Below are positions 1-8,130 of a stretch of DNA of 44,331 nucleotides, in pieces (within the stretch, counting starts at the first letter, position 1; each line of letters opens with the position of its first letter). The notes beneath the pieces were generated by a model. It worked only from the letters and a program-made list of their open reading frames with translations, was not told the DNA's origin and did no database searches. The position numbers and the translations under genes were made by a program. This DNA comes from Kitasatospora sp. GP82 (GTDB lineage: Bacteria > Actinomycetota > Actinomycetes > Streptomycetales > Streptomycetaceae): assembly GCF_029892105.1 (NCBI RefSeq), contig NZ_JARZAJ010000051.1, positions 1-44,331 of the forward strand, given 5' to 3'.

Positions 1-359
1 ACGACCCAGAACCCGAGCCACACCTACAGCACCGCGGGCACCTACACCGCGACGCTGACCGTCACCGACAGCGCCTCGCCGGCCAACACCGCGACGTCAC
101 AGGTGACGACCACGGTCAGCGCCGTCGGCAACCCGCTGGCGGCCAGCGCCTCGGCCACGCCGACCTCCGGCCAGGTGCCGCTGAGCGTCGCCTTCACCGG
201 CACCGGCACCGGTGGCACCCCGGCGTACAGCTACAGCTGGAACTTCGGTGACGGGAGCACCAGCACGACCCAGAACCCGAGCCACACCTACAGCACCGCG
301 GGCACCTACACCGCGACGCTGACCGTCACCGACAGCGCCTCGCCGGCCAACACCGCGAC
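1..359 (+). repeat. Exact 95-bp direct repeat of PKD coding DNA
   Basis: Bases 1-95 recur without mismatch at 265-359, a period of 264 bp or 88 codons, which is one PKD module. Identity at synonymous sites implies recent duplication or gene conversion. More copies may lie upstream of the window. Confidence 0.9.
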
Positions 360-1176
360 CTCGACAGTAACCATCACCGCCGCACCGATCGCCGCGACGG
401 TACCGGGCGCGCCCACCGGCCTGACGGCGACGGCCGGCACCGGGCAGGCCGCGCTGGGCTGGACGCCGCCGGCCAACACCGGCGGCGAGAACATCACCTC
501 GTACAAGGTGTACCGCGGTACCAGCAGCGGCGGCGAGACGCTGCTGACCAGCGGCGGCTGCAGCGGTCTCGGCGCGGTGACCTCGTGCACCGACACGGGG
601 CTGACCGCCGGTCAGACCTACTACTACAAGGTCAGCGCGGTGAACGGCGTGGGCGAGGGGGCACAGAGCAACGAGGCGAGCGTCCAGCCGGTCGGCAGCT
701 GCGGGTCGCAGCAGTTGCTGGGCAACCCGGGCTTCGAGACCGGCACCGCCTCGCCGTGGACGGCGACCAGCGGAGTGCTCAACAACAGCTCCTCCGAACC
801 GCCGCACTCCGGGAGTTGGGACGCCTGGCTGGGCGGCTACGGCACCACCCACACCGACACGCTCTCGCAGGCGGTCACCCTGCCGTCCGGGTGCTCCACG
901 TACAACTTCAACTTCTGGCTCCACATCGACACGGCGGAGACCACGACGACGACGGCGTACGACACCCTGAAGGTGCAGGTGCTCAACAGCTCCGGCACGG
1001 TGCTGTCCACGCTGGCCACCTACTCCAACCTCAACCACAACACCGGCTACTCGCAGCACAGTTTCAGCCTGGCGGCCTACGCGGGGCAGAACGTCACGCT
1101 GAAGTTCACCGGGGCTGAGGACTACCAGAAGCAGACCTCGTTCGTCGTCGATGACACCGCGCTGAACGTCAGCTGA
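1..1176 (+). CDS. Secreted PKD/fibronectin-III protein, 3' part (5' end outside window)
   Basis: The frame is open from base 1 and stops at 1176, so only the C-terminal 391 residues are visible. In order they hold the end of one PKD domain, a complete PKD domain (about residues 46-122, with the typical WNFGDGS and HTYSTAGTYTATLTV motifs), one fibronectin type III domain (about 131-226) and a C-terminal beta-sandwich-like domain beginning near NPGFETG. Such modules usually trail the catalytic domain of secreted actinomycete hydrolases, often peptidases, and help bind substrate. The catalytic part is missing, so the enzyme type is unknown. A strong terminator follows. Confidence is high for the domains and low for the overall function. 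Confidence 0.85.
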   Translation, partial: TTQNPSHTYSTAGTYTATLTVTDSASPANTATSQVTTTVSAVGNPLAASASATPTSGQVPLSVAFTGTGTGGTPAYSYSWNFGDGSTSTTQNPSHTYSTAGTYTATLTVTDSASPANTATSTVTITAAPIAATVPGAPTGLTATAGTGQAALGWTPPANTGGENITSYKVYRGTSSGGETLLTSGGCSGLGAVTSCTDTGLTAGQTYYYKVSAVNGVGEGAQSNEASVQPVGSCGSQQLLGNPGFETGTASPWTATSGVLNNSSSEPPHSGSWDAWLGGYGTTHTDTLSQAVTLPSGCSTYNFNFWLHIDTAETTTTTAYDTLKVQVLNSSGTVLSTLATYSNLNHNTGYSQHSFSLAAYAGQNVTLKFTGAEDYQKQTSFVVDDTALNVS

Positions 1177-1228
1177 GTCAGACGAATCAGACGAATGTCC
1201 GATGCGGATCATCTGATCGCGCAACCCG

Positions 1229-1258
1229 CCGGGTGGTGCACTGCGGTGCACCGCCCGG
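1229..1258 (+). terminator. Hairpin terminator after the PKD/FN3 gene
   Basis: The 13-nt arms at 1229-1241 and 1246-1258 pair throughout, with one G-U wobble, around a 4-nt loop. The hairpin sits 53 bases past the stop codon. There is no clear T tract, which is common for actinomycete terminators. Confidence 0.65.
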
Positions 1259-1352
1259 TGCCGCGTTCGCGGGCCGAGGCCCCCGTCCTCGAGGTTGCGC
1301 GTCATGCGGCAGGAACAGGTTCTTGAGGATCAGCTGAGGGATGGATGAATAG

Positions 1353-2297
1353 ATGGACACACCCGTCGCGGTGAGAGGCCGCGGCATCACCAAAGTCTTC
1401 GGTGATGTCGTCGCCCTCGACCACATCGATGTGAGCATGACGCAGGGTCAGATCCACGGCCTGGTCGGCCCGAACGGCGCCGGCAAGACCACACTCCTGG
1501 GCCTGTTGTTGGGCCTGGCCGTCGCCGACGAAGGGAGTCTGGAGATCCTCGGCACTCCGGTGGGACGCGCGCCAAACGCGCCTGACGGTGTCTCCGGGTT
1601 CGTCGACGGACCTGGCCTCTACCCCACTCTCACCGCGAAGCAGAACCTTTCAACGCTCGTCGCGCTGCGCCCTGATGACGCGCCCGCCACGGGTCTCGAG
1701 GAGGCGTTGGAGGAGGTCGGGCTCGCCGACGTCGCCGACGCCAAGGTTCGCGGCTTCTCCCTGGGCATGCGCCAGCGGCTGGGGCTGGCCGCGGCGCTGC
1801 TGACCAAGCCACGGCTGCTGGTGCTCGACGAGCCGTCCAACGGCCTGGACCCGCTCGGCAAGAAGCAGGTGCACGGTGTGCTCAGCCGGCTGGCCGCCGA
1901 AGGCGTCACGGTCGTGATGTCCAGCCATCGGATGGACGATCTGGAGGCGCTGTGTTCCGAGGTCACCATCCTGGCCACCGGGCGCGTGGTCTTCTCCGGA
2001 CCGGTGTCAAAGCTCTCCGATGACAACCGCGAACTCGACTACCGGCTGCGCGCGTCGGATCCGTCAGCCGCTCGCGCGGTCGCGGCCGGAACGCCCGGTA
2101 TCAGCATCATCGACGGCCACGACGCCCCGGCGCGGCCGGACACCGACGTGATCGTCGTCCGCGCACGGGTGGCAGCCGTGGACGAACTCGTGGCCCGAAT
2201 GGTGCGCGACGACATCGCGGTGCGTGAGTTGGCGCCCGTCGTCTCATCGCTGGAAGCCGCGTTCCTCGCCCTGACCGAGCAGGAGGCCGACCGATGA
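1353..2297 (+). CDS. ABC transporter ATP-binding protein
   Basis: This 314-residue protein is a DrrA/CcmA-type exporter ATPase. The Walker A motif GPNGAGKTT lies at 39-47, the signature SLGMRQ at 136-141, Walker B LLVLDEP at 155-161 and the H-loop histidine at 192. It would power the permease encoded directly downstream, whose start overlaps this stop codon, so the two form one translationally coupled exporter. The ATG at 1353 gives a complete N-terminus and follows a GAGGGATGG stretch that can serve as a ribosome binding site. The substrate cannot be read from the sequence; related pairs export lipids, antibiotics or peptides. Confidence 0.93.
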   Translation: MDTPVAVRGRGITKVFGDVVALDHIDVSMTQGQIHGLVGPNGAGKTTLLGLLLGLAVADEGSLEILGTPVGRAPNAPDGVSGFVDGPGLYPTLTAKQNLSTLVALRPDDAPATGLEEALEEVGLADVADAKVRGFSLGMRQRLGLAAALLTKPRLLVLDEPSNGLDPLGKKQVHGVLSRLAAEGVTVVMSSHRMDDLEALCSEVTILATGRVVFSGPVSKLSDDNRELDYRLRASDPSAARAVAAGTPGISIIDGHDAPARPDTDVIVVRARVAAVDELVARMVRDDIAVRELAPVVSSLEAAFLALTEQEADR

Positions 2298-3709
2298 CCA
2301 CGACCATTGCTGACGCCCCCGCCGCCGGGGCCGGGGCTGGGGCTGGGGCTGGGGCTGGGGCTGGGGCTGGGGCTGGGGCTGGGGCTGGGACAGCGGGCGC
2401 GCGCCCGGTCCCGGTGGCCCGCATCCTCCGCTTCGAGTTGGTCAAACAGTTCTCCGCCTGGCGGGTGCGCCTGCTGATCGGGCTGTGCTGGCTCGGTCCG
2501 GGCCTGCTGGTCTTCGCGATCGGCCAGCAGAGCACTCTGCCGTCGGACACCCTGTTCGGCCGGTGGATGCACGCCACCGGCTGGGCCGGGCCGCTCGTGG
2601 TGCTCGGAGTCGCCGGCTCGTGGGCGCTGCCGCTGGTCACGTCCATAGTCGCCGGCGACGTGTTCGCCTCCGAGGACCGGCTGGGCACCTGGCGCCATCT
2701 GCTCATCGCCGTCCGCTCGCACCGGCGCATCTTCGCGGCCAAGGCGATCGCCAGCGTCACCGTGATCGGGCTGCTGGTGGCAGGCCTGGCCGTCTCCAGC
2801 GTGTTCGGCGGGCTGCTCGCGGAGGGGAACCAGCCGCTGGTCGGGCTGGATGGCCACCTGCTCTCCGGTGGGGACGCGGCCAAAAACGTCCTGCTGGCCT
2901 GGGTCTGCGCGCTGGCGCCGACGCTCGCCCTGGCGGCCATCGGGCTGCTCGGGTCCGTCGCCCTGGGCCGATCCCCGATGGGCCTGCTCCTGCCCACGCT
3001 CGCCGCCCTCGGGATGCAGGTGGCGCAGTTGCTGCCGCTGCCGGTCCCGGTGCGTCTGGCACTGCCCGGTTACGCCTTCATCTCCTGGAACGGCCTTTTC
3101 GCCGAGCCCCAGCAACTCGGGCCCTTGCTGATCGGCGTCGGGGTCAGTCTGGTGTGGGCGGTCGTCGCGACGGCACTGGCCTACCTGCTCTTCCTCCGCC
3201 GGGACTTCACCAATCTCAACAACGACGGCGCCGGACGCAGGGTGCTGACCGTGGGTGTTCTCCCGCTGGTCGGCGTGCTGGCCGCGACGGTCGGTGTTTT
3301 CGCAGTGACGACCGGGGCGGGCGGTTCCGGCATCGACCGGGCCAAGGTGCAACGGTCGGTGGCCACGGCGTTCGCCCACCTCTACCGGTTCCAGCAAGCG
3401 CAGATGCGCCAGCCGCCGGTCACCGAAGCGCAGCTGCAGACCTCCGCGGCCTGTGACAAGAGCGAGGGACTCGGCGCACAGGAGGGACCGGGCAACGACT
3501 GGCGCTGCACGGTTTCCTGGAACGTCCCCGGTTACAACGCCACCGCCCAAGCCATTTACCAGCTCGATGTCACCGCGACCGGGCGGTACACCGCCGACGG
3601 AGACGGCCCGGTGGAGGTGAACGGCTACTTCCTGATCGTCAGTGGGGGAAAGGCGGTGCCGAACCCGCTCTGGCAGTTCGACGGCAACGTCGATCTGCTC
3701 CCCAGATGA
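2294..3709 (+). CDS. ABC transporter permease with alanine-glycine N-terminal tract
   Basis: This 471-residue membrane protein has about seven hydrophobic segments between residues 55 and 345, starting with LLIGLCWLGPGLLVFAIG. About 125 extracytoplasmic residues with two cysteines follow. It is the membrane partner of the upstream ATPase (ATGA overlap at 2294-2297). Residues about 10-32 are an uninterrupted alanine-glycine run encoded by a GGGGCT hexamer array, an unusual flexible cytoplasmic leader. The large soluble C-terminal domain is also atypical for ABC-2 permeases. I do not recognise it; it may bind substrate or the cell wall. Confidence 0.85.
   Translation: MTTTIADAPAAGAGAGAGAGAGAGAGAGAGAGTAGARPVPVARILRFELVKQFSAWRVRLLIGLCWLGPGLLVFAIGQQSTLPSDTLFGRWMHATGWAGPLVVLGVAGSWALPLVTSIVAGDVFASEDRLGTWRHLLIAVRSHRRIFAAKAIASVTVIGLLVAGLAVSSVFGGLLAEGNQPLVGLDGHLLSGGDAAKNVLLAWVCALAPTLALAAIGLLGSVALGRSPMGLLLPTLAALGMQVAQLLPLPVPVRLALPGYAFISWNGLFAEPQQLGPLLIGVGVSLVWAVVATALAYLLFLRRDFTNLNNDGAGRRVLTVGVLPLVGVLAATVGVFAVTTGAGGSGIDRAKVQRSVATAFAHLYRFQQAQMRQPPVTEAQLQTSAACDKSEGLGAQEGPGNDWRCTVSWNVPGYNATAQAIYQLDVTATGRYTADGDGPVEVNGYFLIVSGGKAVPNPLWQFDGNVDLLPR
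2327..2389 (+). repeat. GGGGCT hexanucleotide array inside the permease gene
   Basis: Nine perfect GGGGCT units run from 2333 to 2386, preceded by one GGGGCC and followed by GGG. The unit is a multiple of three, so gain or loss of copies changes the Ala-Gly linker by two residues without a frameshift. The regularly spaced G4 runs on the coding strand could form G-quadruplexes. Confidence 0.95.
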
Positions 3710-3963
3710 ACGCAGCGTGCGGGCGGCAGCATCCCTGAGGAAGAAGGACCAGGTCGGTCACCGGTTGCCCCGTGGCCCAGCCGGTGGCCGTCCACCAGCT
3801 TCGACCGCATCGCGTACAAGGACGAGGCACCAGATGCGCGGTGGCGACCCTGGTGACGAGGCCGGTGGTGTTCCAGCGGTGACCGCCGCCCGCCACCATC
3901 CCGCGCCCATAGGTCAGTTCCACTCCAGCTCCCCCAGCACGCCCGAACGCCGTGGGGTAACGG
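3710..3963. other. Gene-free stretch before the recombinase remnant
   Basis: Between the permease stop and the recombinase remnant I see no recognisable gene. The open frames here are weak and look unlike proteins. The minus-strand frame of the recombinase continues across it without a stop but without recognisable content, suggesting that the true 3' end of that gene has been lost. Confidence 0.5.
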
Positions 3964-4196
3964 TCTGTGTCCCCCCTCGGACACGACCCATTGGCCAACG
4001 AAGTTGGCCAGGGAATGCAGGTCAGGAGCAATCCTGACCTGCATTTTGCGTTGCGCGTGATTGTACCGGCAGCGCAGGCCGAGGGCGGCGTAGGTCTGCC
4101 GCTTGGTCTCGGGCTTGGCGTCGCGCAGGACGTCGACGATGTCGCCGGCTTGGTTCACGAGGTCGGCGATCTGCTGTTCGGTCAGGGCAGGGAAGC
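3964..4196 (-). pseudogene. C-terminal remnant of a large serine recombinase/integrase
   Basis: The minus-strand translation begins at FPALTEQQIADLVNQAG and continues through DIVDVLRDAKPETKRQTYA, a form typical of the last 60-80 residues of actinomycete large serine recombinases. It then runs into WVVSEGG, a tail often seen where such genes reach their attachment site at a tRNA 3' end. The catalytic and zinc-ribbon parts are absent. Its 5' edge abuts a nuclease remnant read in the opposite direction. It is a dead relic of an integrated element. The family assignment comes from remembered family patterns, without an alignment. Confidence 0.6.
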
Positions 4197-4444
4197 CATC
4201 CGTCCTCACCATCGACAAGGACGAGGTGAACGCCGACGCCAACCGCGCCGACTCCCTGCGCGGCATCGCCACCCGTCCGCCGGACGACCGCGAAGAGTAC
4301 CCGCCCGCCATGTACCAGGAAGGTGGGAAGGGCGCGAGCGTAAAGTACGTACCTGCGAGCGACAACCAGGGTTCCCGTTCCAGCATGGGCAGCGCCGTCC
4401 GCGGACTAAAACACGGGGCCAGAGTCAAAATCAGCGTGAGATGA
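4197..4444 (+). pseudogene. NucA/NucB-type DNase domain, 5'-truncated (orphan toxin tip)
   Basis: The plus frame reads VLTIDKDE, then DREEYPPAMYQEGGKGASVK and YVPASDNQGSRSSMG, ending near HGARVKISVR. This matches the Bacillus NucA/NucB secreted DNase fold closely, including the acidic DREEYP motif that contains the catalytic glutamate in that family. About 80 residues are present, so the nuclease core lacks its N-terminal side and any carrier. The stop at 4442-4444 lies 19 bases before the next gene. In actinomycetes this domain is a common C-terminal toxin of polymorphic toxins, which fits the neighbour as immunity protein. An open frame from 4103 could fuse it to antisense recombinase sequence, but no start looks real. 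Confidence 0.7.
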
Positions 4445-4463
4445 CGGAGCGGAAGGAGCGCGG

Positions 4464-5339
4464 GTGAACGCCGCCGAAAAGCTGATTTCGCGGGCCCGGC
4501 ATGGCCGGTTCAGCGAGCTGCTCCCTGACCTGCTGGAGCTGGCCAAGCGCTCAGGTGGTGACCGCAACGAAGCCTGGGAGGCCGCTGCTGCGGCCATCCA
4601 GATCTTGTTCTGGCAGGACCGGTTCGCTGAGGCAGCCGACCTGGCAGAGACGATCATCGCCCAGGACGGCCCGCTCGGCGGTGAGCTGTGCGACCAGGAC
4701 ATGCCCTTCCGCACCGCATTGTTGGCCGGTGAACTGCACGCGGGAGCGCCAGCTCAGCCGCGCCTCCTAACGGCGGCCGGCTACGTTCCCGACGGCCGGA
4801 ACCTGGGCGACGACCTGTTGTGGCTGGCGGAAGAACTCCCCGAGCGACCCATTGAGGAGCTACTGCCCAGCCACTTCAACTGGGGCGGCCCGGCCGAGCC
4901 GCTGGACGAAGCCGGAGCCCAGCTGGCCGAGCGTGACTTCAGCACATTGGACACAGGCGACAAGTACACCTTGTGGGAGGCACTGGCCGAGGCCAACGAC
5001 TTCGAACAGGCACACCAACTGGTCGAATCGTCCGGCGAGACCCCTGACCGGTATGCGCCCTGTCTCTGGATGGCCGGCTGGTACGCCGTGCGGGGCAATG
5101 TACCCCGGGGCGAGCGGATGCTGCTGGCCGCCCATGATCGGTGGTGGCCCTACATGAAGTGGGACGCGATTCCGGATGATCCGGTCTTGCAGCCGACCCT
5201 GCGCCTGGTCACGACCGACCGGGTCCGAGAGCAGTACCTCACCCGGCCGATCGGCCCCGAAGCAGCGAAGGCCTGGGTGAGCGCCGCCACCTCGATCGGG
5301 TCGCCGAGCGGCGTCCCCGTGCCGTGCGTCTCGACGTAG
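4464..5339 (+). CDS. Helical protein, probable immunity partner of the NucA/NucB toxin, C-terminus replaced
   Basis: A GTG start at 4464 follows a GGAAGGAG ribosome binding site. The protein is alpha-helical with TPR-like stretches such as RFAEAADLAETIIAQDG and no signal or membrane segment, as expected for a cytoplasmic immunity protein. Its position directly after a DNase toxin domain is the main argument for that role; I do not recognise a named family. From about residue 268 (base 5266) the frame reads antisense ketosynthase DNA, so the last 24 or so residues (ending VPVPCVST) are foreign. The native part may still be nearly complete. The inference of immunity is moderate. Confidence 0.6.
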   Translation: MNAAEKLISRARHGRFSELLPDLLELAKRSGGDRNEAWEAAAAAIQILFWQDRFAEAADLAETIIAQDGPLGGELCDQDMPFRTALLAGELHAGAPAQPRLLTAAGYVPDGRNLGDDLLWLAEELPERPIEELLPSHFNWGGPAEPLDEAGAQLAERDFSTLDTGDKYTLWEALAEANDFEQAHQLVESSGETPDRYAPCLWMAGWYAVRGNVPRGERMLLAAHDRWWPYMKWDAIPDDPVLQPTLRLVTTDRVREQYLTRPIGPEAAKAWVSAATSIGSPSGVPVPCVST

Positions 5340-6030
5340 CCGATGGTCTCCGGCTCCACCTCGGCGACCAGGTGGGCGGCCCGGATCACCTCGGCCTGGC
5401 CGCCGACGCCGGGGGCGGTGAAGCCGACCTTGTCGAGACCGTCGTTGTTGATCGCGGTGCCGCGCAGCACCGCCCGGACGTGGTCGCCGTCGGCGAGGTC
5501 GAGCAGGCCGTCTGCACGGTGACGGCCGGGCCGGTGAGGCCGAGCTTGAAGGAGACCCGGGAGGTCAGGAAGTCGATGCCGGTGGCCAGCCGGAGCTGCC
5601 ACTCGCTCACCGGGCCGAGGTTGTCCCGGTTGGCCATCAGCGCCTCGAAGTAGCCGGTCTGGCTGCTCCCGGCGTACACGCCCACCGGTCCGGGGTAGGC
5701 CTTGGGGTCGTAGCCCGCGTCCTCCATCGCCTCCCAGGCGCACTCCAGGAAGAGGCGGTGCTGCGGGTCCAGGATCAGCGCCTCGCGGTGCGAGTAGCCG
5801 AAGAACTCCGCGTCGAAGTCCTCGGAACCCGCAAGCAGGCCGATCGCCGGCACGTAGTCGGGGTAGTCCGCCGAGTTGCCGGGGAAGCGGGTGATGGAGT
5901 CCTGACCCTTCGTCAGATTGCTCCAGAACTCGTCCAGGTCCCGCGCACCCGGGAAGCGGCCCGCCATGCCAACGACGGCGAGAAACGGTTCGTCGTCCAT
6001 CGGGTCGGGGTTCATCGGGTCGGGGTTCAT
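5266..6030 (-). pseudogene. Type I PKS ketosynthase, internally deleted and 3'-truncated
   Basis: The start is clear: MNPDP repeated twice, then DDEPFLAVVGMAGRFPGA, through DPQHRLFLECAWEAMEDAG and the active-site-cysteine context VQTACS. The reading then shifts frame directly to ADGDHVRAVLRGTAINNDG, skipping about 60-70 residues of the normal KS core, and continues to VETHGTGTPLGDPIEVAAL (first catalytic histidine). It stops being KS near 5266, before the second catalytic histidine. Microhomology around CTCGACCTCGCC could explain the internal deletion. The ATGA overlap with the NRPS fragment shows they were one coupled hybrid assembly line. It cannot make a working KS. Confidence 0.85.
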
Positions 6031-7060
6031 CGCTCGCCCCCGGCGCTCTGGCGGGCAGCCCGGCGCTGCTGGAGGCGGACCCGGCCGCTGCGGCGCTCGT
6101 CCGCGCGGGTGTCGGCAGCGGCGGTGCTGACGGTGTCCGCGCCGAGGTGGGCGGCCAGCTTGCGGACGGTCGGGTGGGCGAACAGCGCGACACCGGGGAC
6201 GGGACGCCCGAGCGCCTGCGACAGCAGCCGCTGCACCTGGACCAGCAGCAGCGAGTGCCCGCCGATCTCGAAGAAGCTGTCATCCGCGCCGACCTGCTCG
6301 ACCTTGAGCACCTGACGCCAGATCGCGGCGATCTGCGCCTCCAGCCCGGACGCCGGACCGGCGGTCGGCGAGAAAGCGGGCGCGACGGCGGGCACCGGGA
6401 GCGCCCGGTGGTCGATCTTGCCGTTCGCGGTCAGCGGCAGCTCGTCCAACAGCACATAGGCGGCGGGCACCAGGGCCGGCGGCAGGCTCTTCGCCAGGTG
6501 CGCGCGCAGCTCCGCGACCGAGACACCGTCGGCGACGGCCACCGTGTACGCGACCAGGCGCTTGCCGTCCGTCCCGTTGTCGACCGCCCGGACGTGCGCC
6601 TGCCGGACCGCCGGGTGGGCGCACAGCGCGGCACTGATCTCGGCCGGCTCGACGCGCTGGCCACGGATCTTCACCTGGTCGTCGGAGCGGCCGAGGAAGG
6701 CCAGGGCGCCGTCCGGGTTCCGCCGCGCGATGTCGCCGGTGCGGTAGAGCCGCGCGCCCGGCCGACCGCTGAACGGGTCGGGCACGAAGCGCTCGGCCGT
6801 CAGCCCGGGGTGGCCCGGGTAGCCACGGGCCAGTAGCGCGCCACCGACGTAGAGGTCGCCCGGGGCGCCGTCGGGGACAGGCGCGAACTCGGCGTTGAGC
6901 AGGTGGACCTCGGTGCCGGGCAGCGGCTCGCCGATCGGCAGCACGTCGCCCTCGGGCAGCTGCCCGGCGGCGAGAGCGTGCGTGGTGGCGGTGATGGTGG
7001 TCTCGGTCAGGCCGGTCGCCGTCACCCACCGCTCGCTGGCCCACCACTCTCCGCCCCGCA
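6027..7060 (-). pseudogene. NRPS adenylation (C-terminal half) plus carrier protein fragment
   Basis: The protein reads from the A5 region (GLTETTITAT) through A7 (YRTGD), A8 (DDQVKIRGQRVEPAEI), A10 (LTANGKIDH) and a complete peptidyl carrier domain with the phosphopantetheine site FFEIGGHSLL. It stops at 6027, where the KS gene starts. The N-terminal two thirds of the adenylation domain, including the substrate-pocket half and motifs A1-A4, are missing, so specificity cannot be predicted. Upstream the frame dissolves into unrelated sequence near 7060. With the KS piece it is the relic of an NRPS-PKS hybrid cluster. Confidence 0.85.
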
Positions 7061-7489
7061 GTGCGCCAGCGCCTCTGCGCGCCCCGGCGGCGTGAAGGTG
7101 TTCATGTCCGCACGGACCGGCGCGTACACCAGCGGATCGTTCACCGCCCCGTACCGGGACACCTGCTACTCCGCAAGCGGCATGGTCGGCCCCGGCCACA
7201 CCCACTACCAGGCGGCGTGCCGACCGGTCGCCGCTCGAGATCTCGGCGCCGCCTGAGCACTCCGCGCTGGCGGCGCCGACGCTTGCCCCCAGGTAGCCGA
7301 CATCAGGGAGTCGGTGAACGGCCCATCGTGGCTCCGACGCGGTTTCAGCTGCGGAGTGCCTGCCCGGTCGGCTCGTCGGCTCGGCAACTGGTCATGCAGC
7401 GCAGCCGCGCCATCACGAGCGCGCCTGGCCCGCGCCCAACTCGGCCAAGGCGACATCGAACCGGCCCTCACAACCGCGACGGAGCGGAG
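7061..7489. other. Unassigned junction sequence between NRPS and GNAT relics
   Basis: No intact gene is visible. A plus-strand frame to a stop at 7254-7256 contains VKVFMSARTGAYTSGSF followed by a cysteine-containing stretch. It looks more protein-like than its surroundings and may be the C-terminal tip of a secreted protein, but it has no start and I do not recognise it. Confidence 0.4.
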
Positions 7490-7891
7490 CCCGGGTTCGA
7501 GGCTGTCATCGGCTACGAGCAAGGTGAACCCGTCGGCTACGCCTATGGCAACACGGTCACCTCCGGTGACCGTTGGTGGACCTGCATGGCCGAACCGATG
7601 CCGCAGAAGATCATCACGTCGCCGACACTCGCACTGAAGGAACTCGGCGTGCGTGGCCCCTGGCGGGGCACAGGCGTGGCGCGGCGCATCCACGACGAAC
7701 TTCTTGCTGGGCGCGGCGAGGATCGCATGACGCTCATGGTCAACCCGGCTGCTGGGGACGGCAAGGTGCTCGCCTTGTACAAGTCGTGGGGATACGAGGC
7801 TGTGAACCGAGTCCAGCCGTCGCCGGACGCGCCGCCACTCATCGCCGTGATCCGAACCTGTGCTGCATCCAGCACACAGATCAAACACTGA
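7490..7891 (+). pseudogene. GNAT acetyltransferase, N-terminally truncated
   Basis: The frame reads FEAVIGYEQGEPVGYAYG, then LKELGVRGPWRGTGVARRIH and ALYKSWGYEAVNRVQ. These correspond to beta-strands 3-4, the acetyl-CoA binding loop (here GPWRGTGVARR rather than the canonical Q/RxxGxG/A) and the C-terminal LYxxxGY motif. About 50-60 N-terminal residues that should precede FEAV are absent or out of frame, and no start codon with a ribosome binding site is present. It is probably inactive. Confidence 0.7.
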
Positions 7892-8085
7892 ATGAATGAA
7901 TCGTTGGCCTACCAGACGCAGGTGTGAGGGTAGGCGGCTATGGCGTTGGGCCACGTGACCAACGTGACCAACAGCGGTCGAAGACACCCTGAAACAGGCC
8001 GGATAGGCGAGCAAACGCGGCTGTCAGCTCGACCGCGTGTCGGCGGCGTTTCAGCAGGTAAGCGGCATAGAGCGCTGATGTCCGA
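7892..8085. other. Gene-free spacer
   Basis: No gene was recognised. The stretch holds a short direct repeat of CGTGACCAA around 7954-7972, next to the palindrome CACGTG. It ends at the terminator of the convergent gene. Confidence 0.4.
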
Positions 8086-8116
8086 GGCGGCAGCTCGAAG
8101 TAGTCGAGCTGCCGCC
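8086..8116 (-). terminator. Perfect 13-bp hairpin terminator
   Basis: The arms GGCGGCAGCTCGA (8086-8098) and its exact complement (8104-8116) flank a 5-nt loop, 14 bases beyond the stop of the minus-strand secreted protein gene. Confidence 0.8.
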
Positions 8117-8130
8117 CCGCATTCGGACCG

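Noticed and set aside
2039..3550. Long minus-strand open frame (503 codons) opposite the ABC permease
   Set aside because: It has the composition of antisense high-GC DNA (Arg/Gln/His-rich), no domain and no ribosome binding site, and the plus strand holds a convincing membrane protein.
3960..4000. tRNA 3' end or att site at the recombinase tail
   Set aside because: The C-rich stretch resembles a degraded T-arm, but the loop and stem do not match a tRNA, so no tRNA or attachment site is annotated.
7088..7256. Plus-strand frame with VKVFMSARTGAYTSGSF as a real gene
   Set aside because: There is no start, no ribosome binding site and no recognisable family; it is listed only as unassigned junction sequence.
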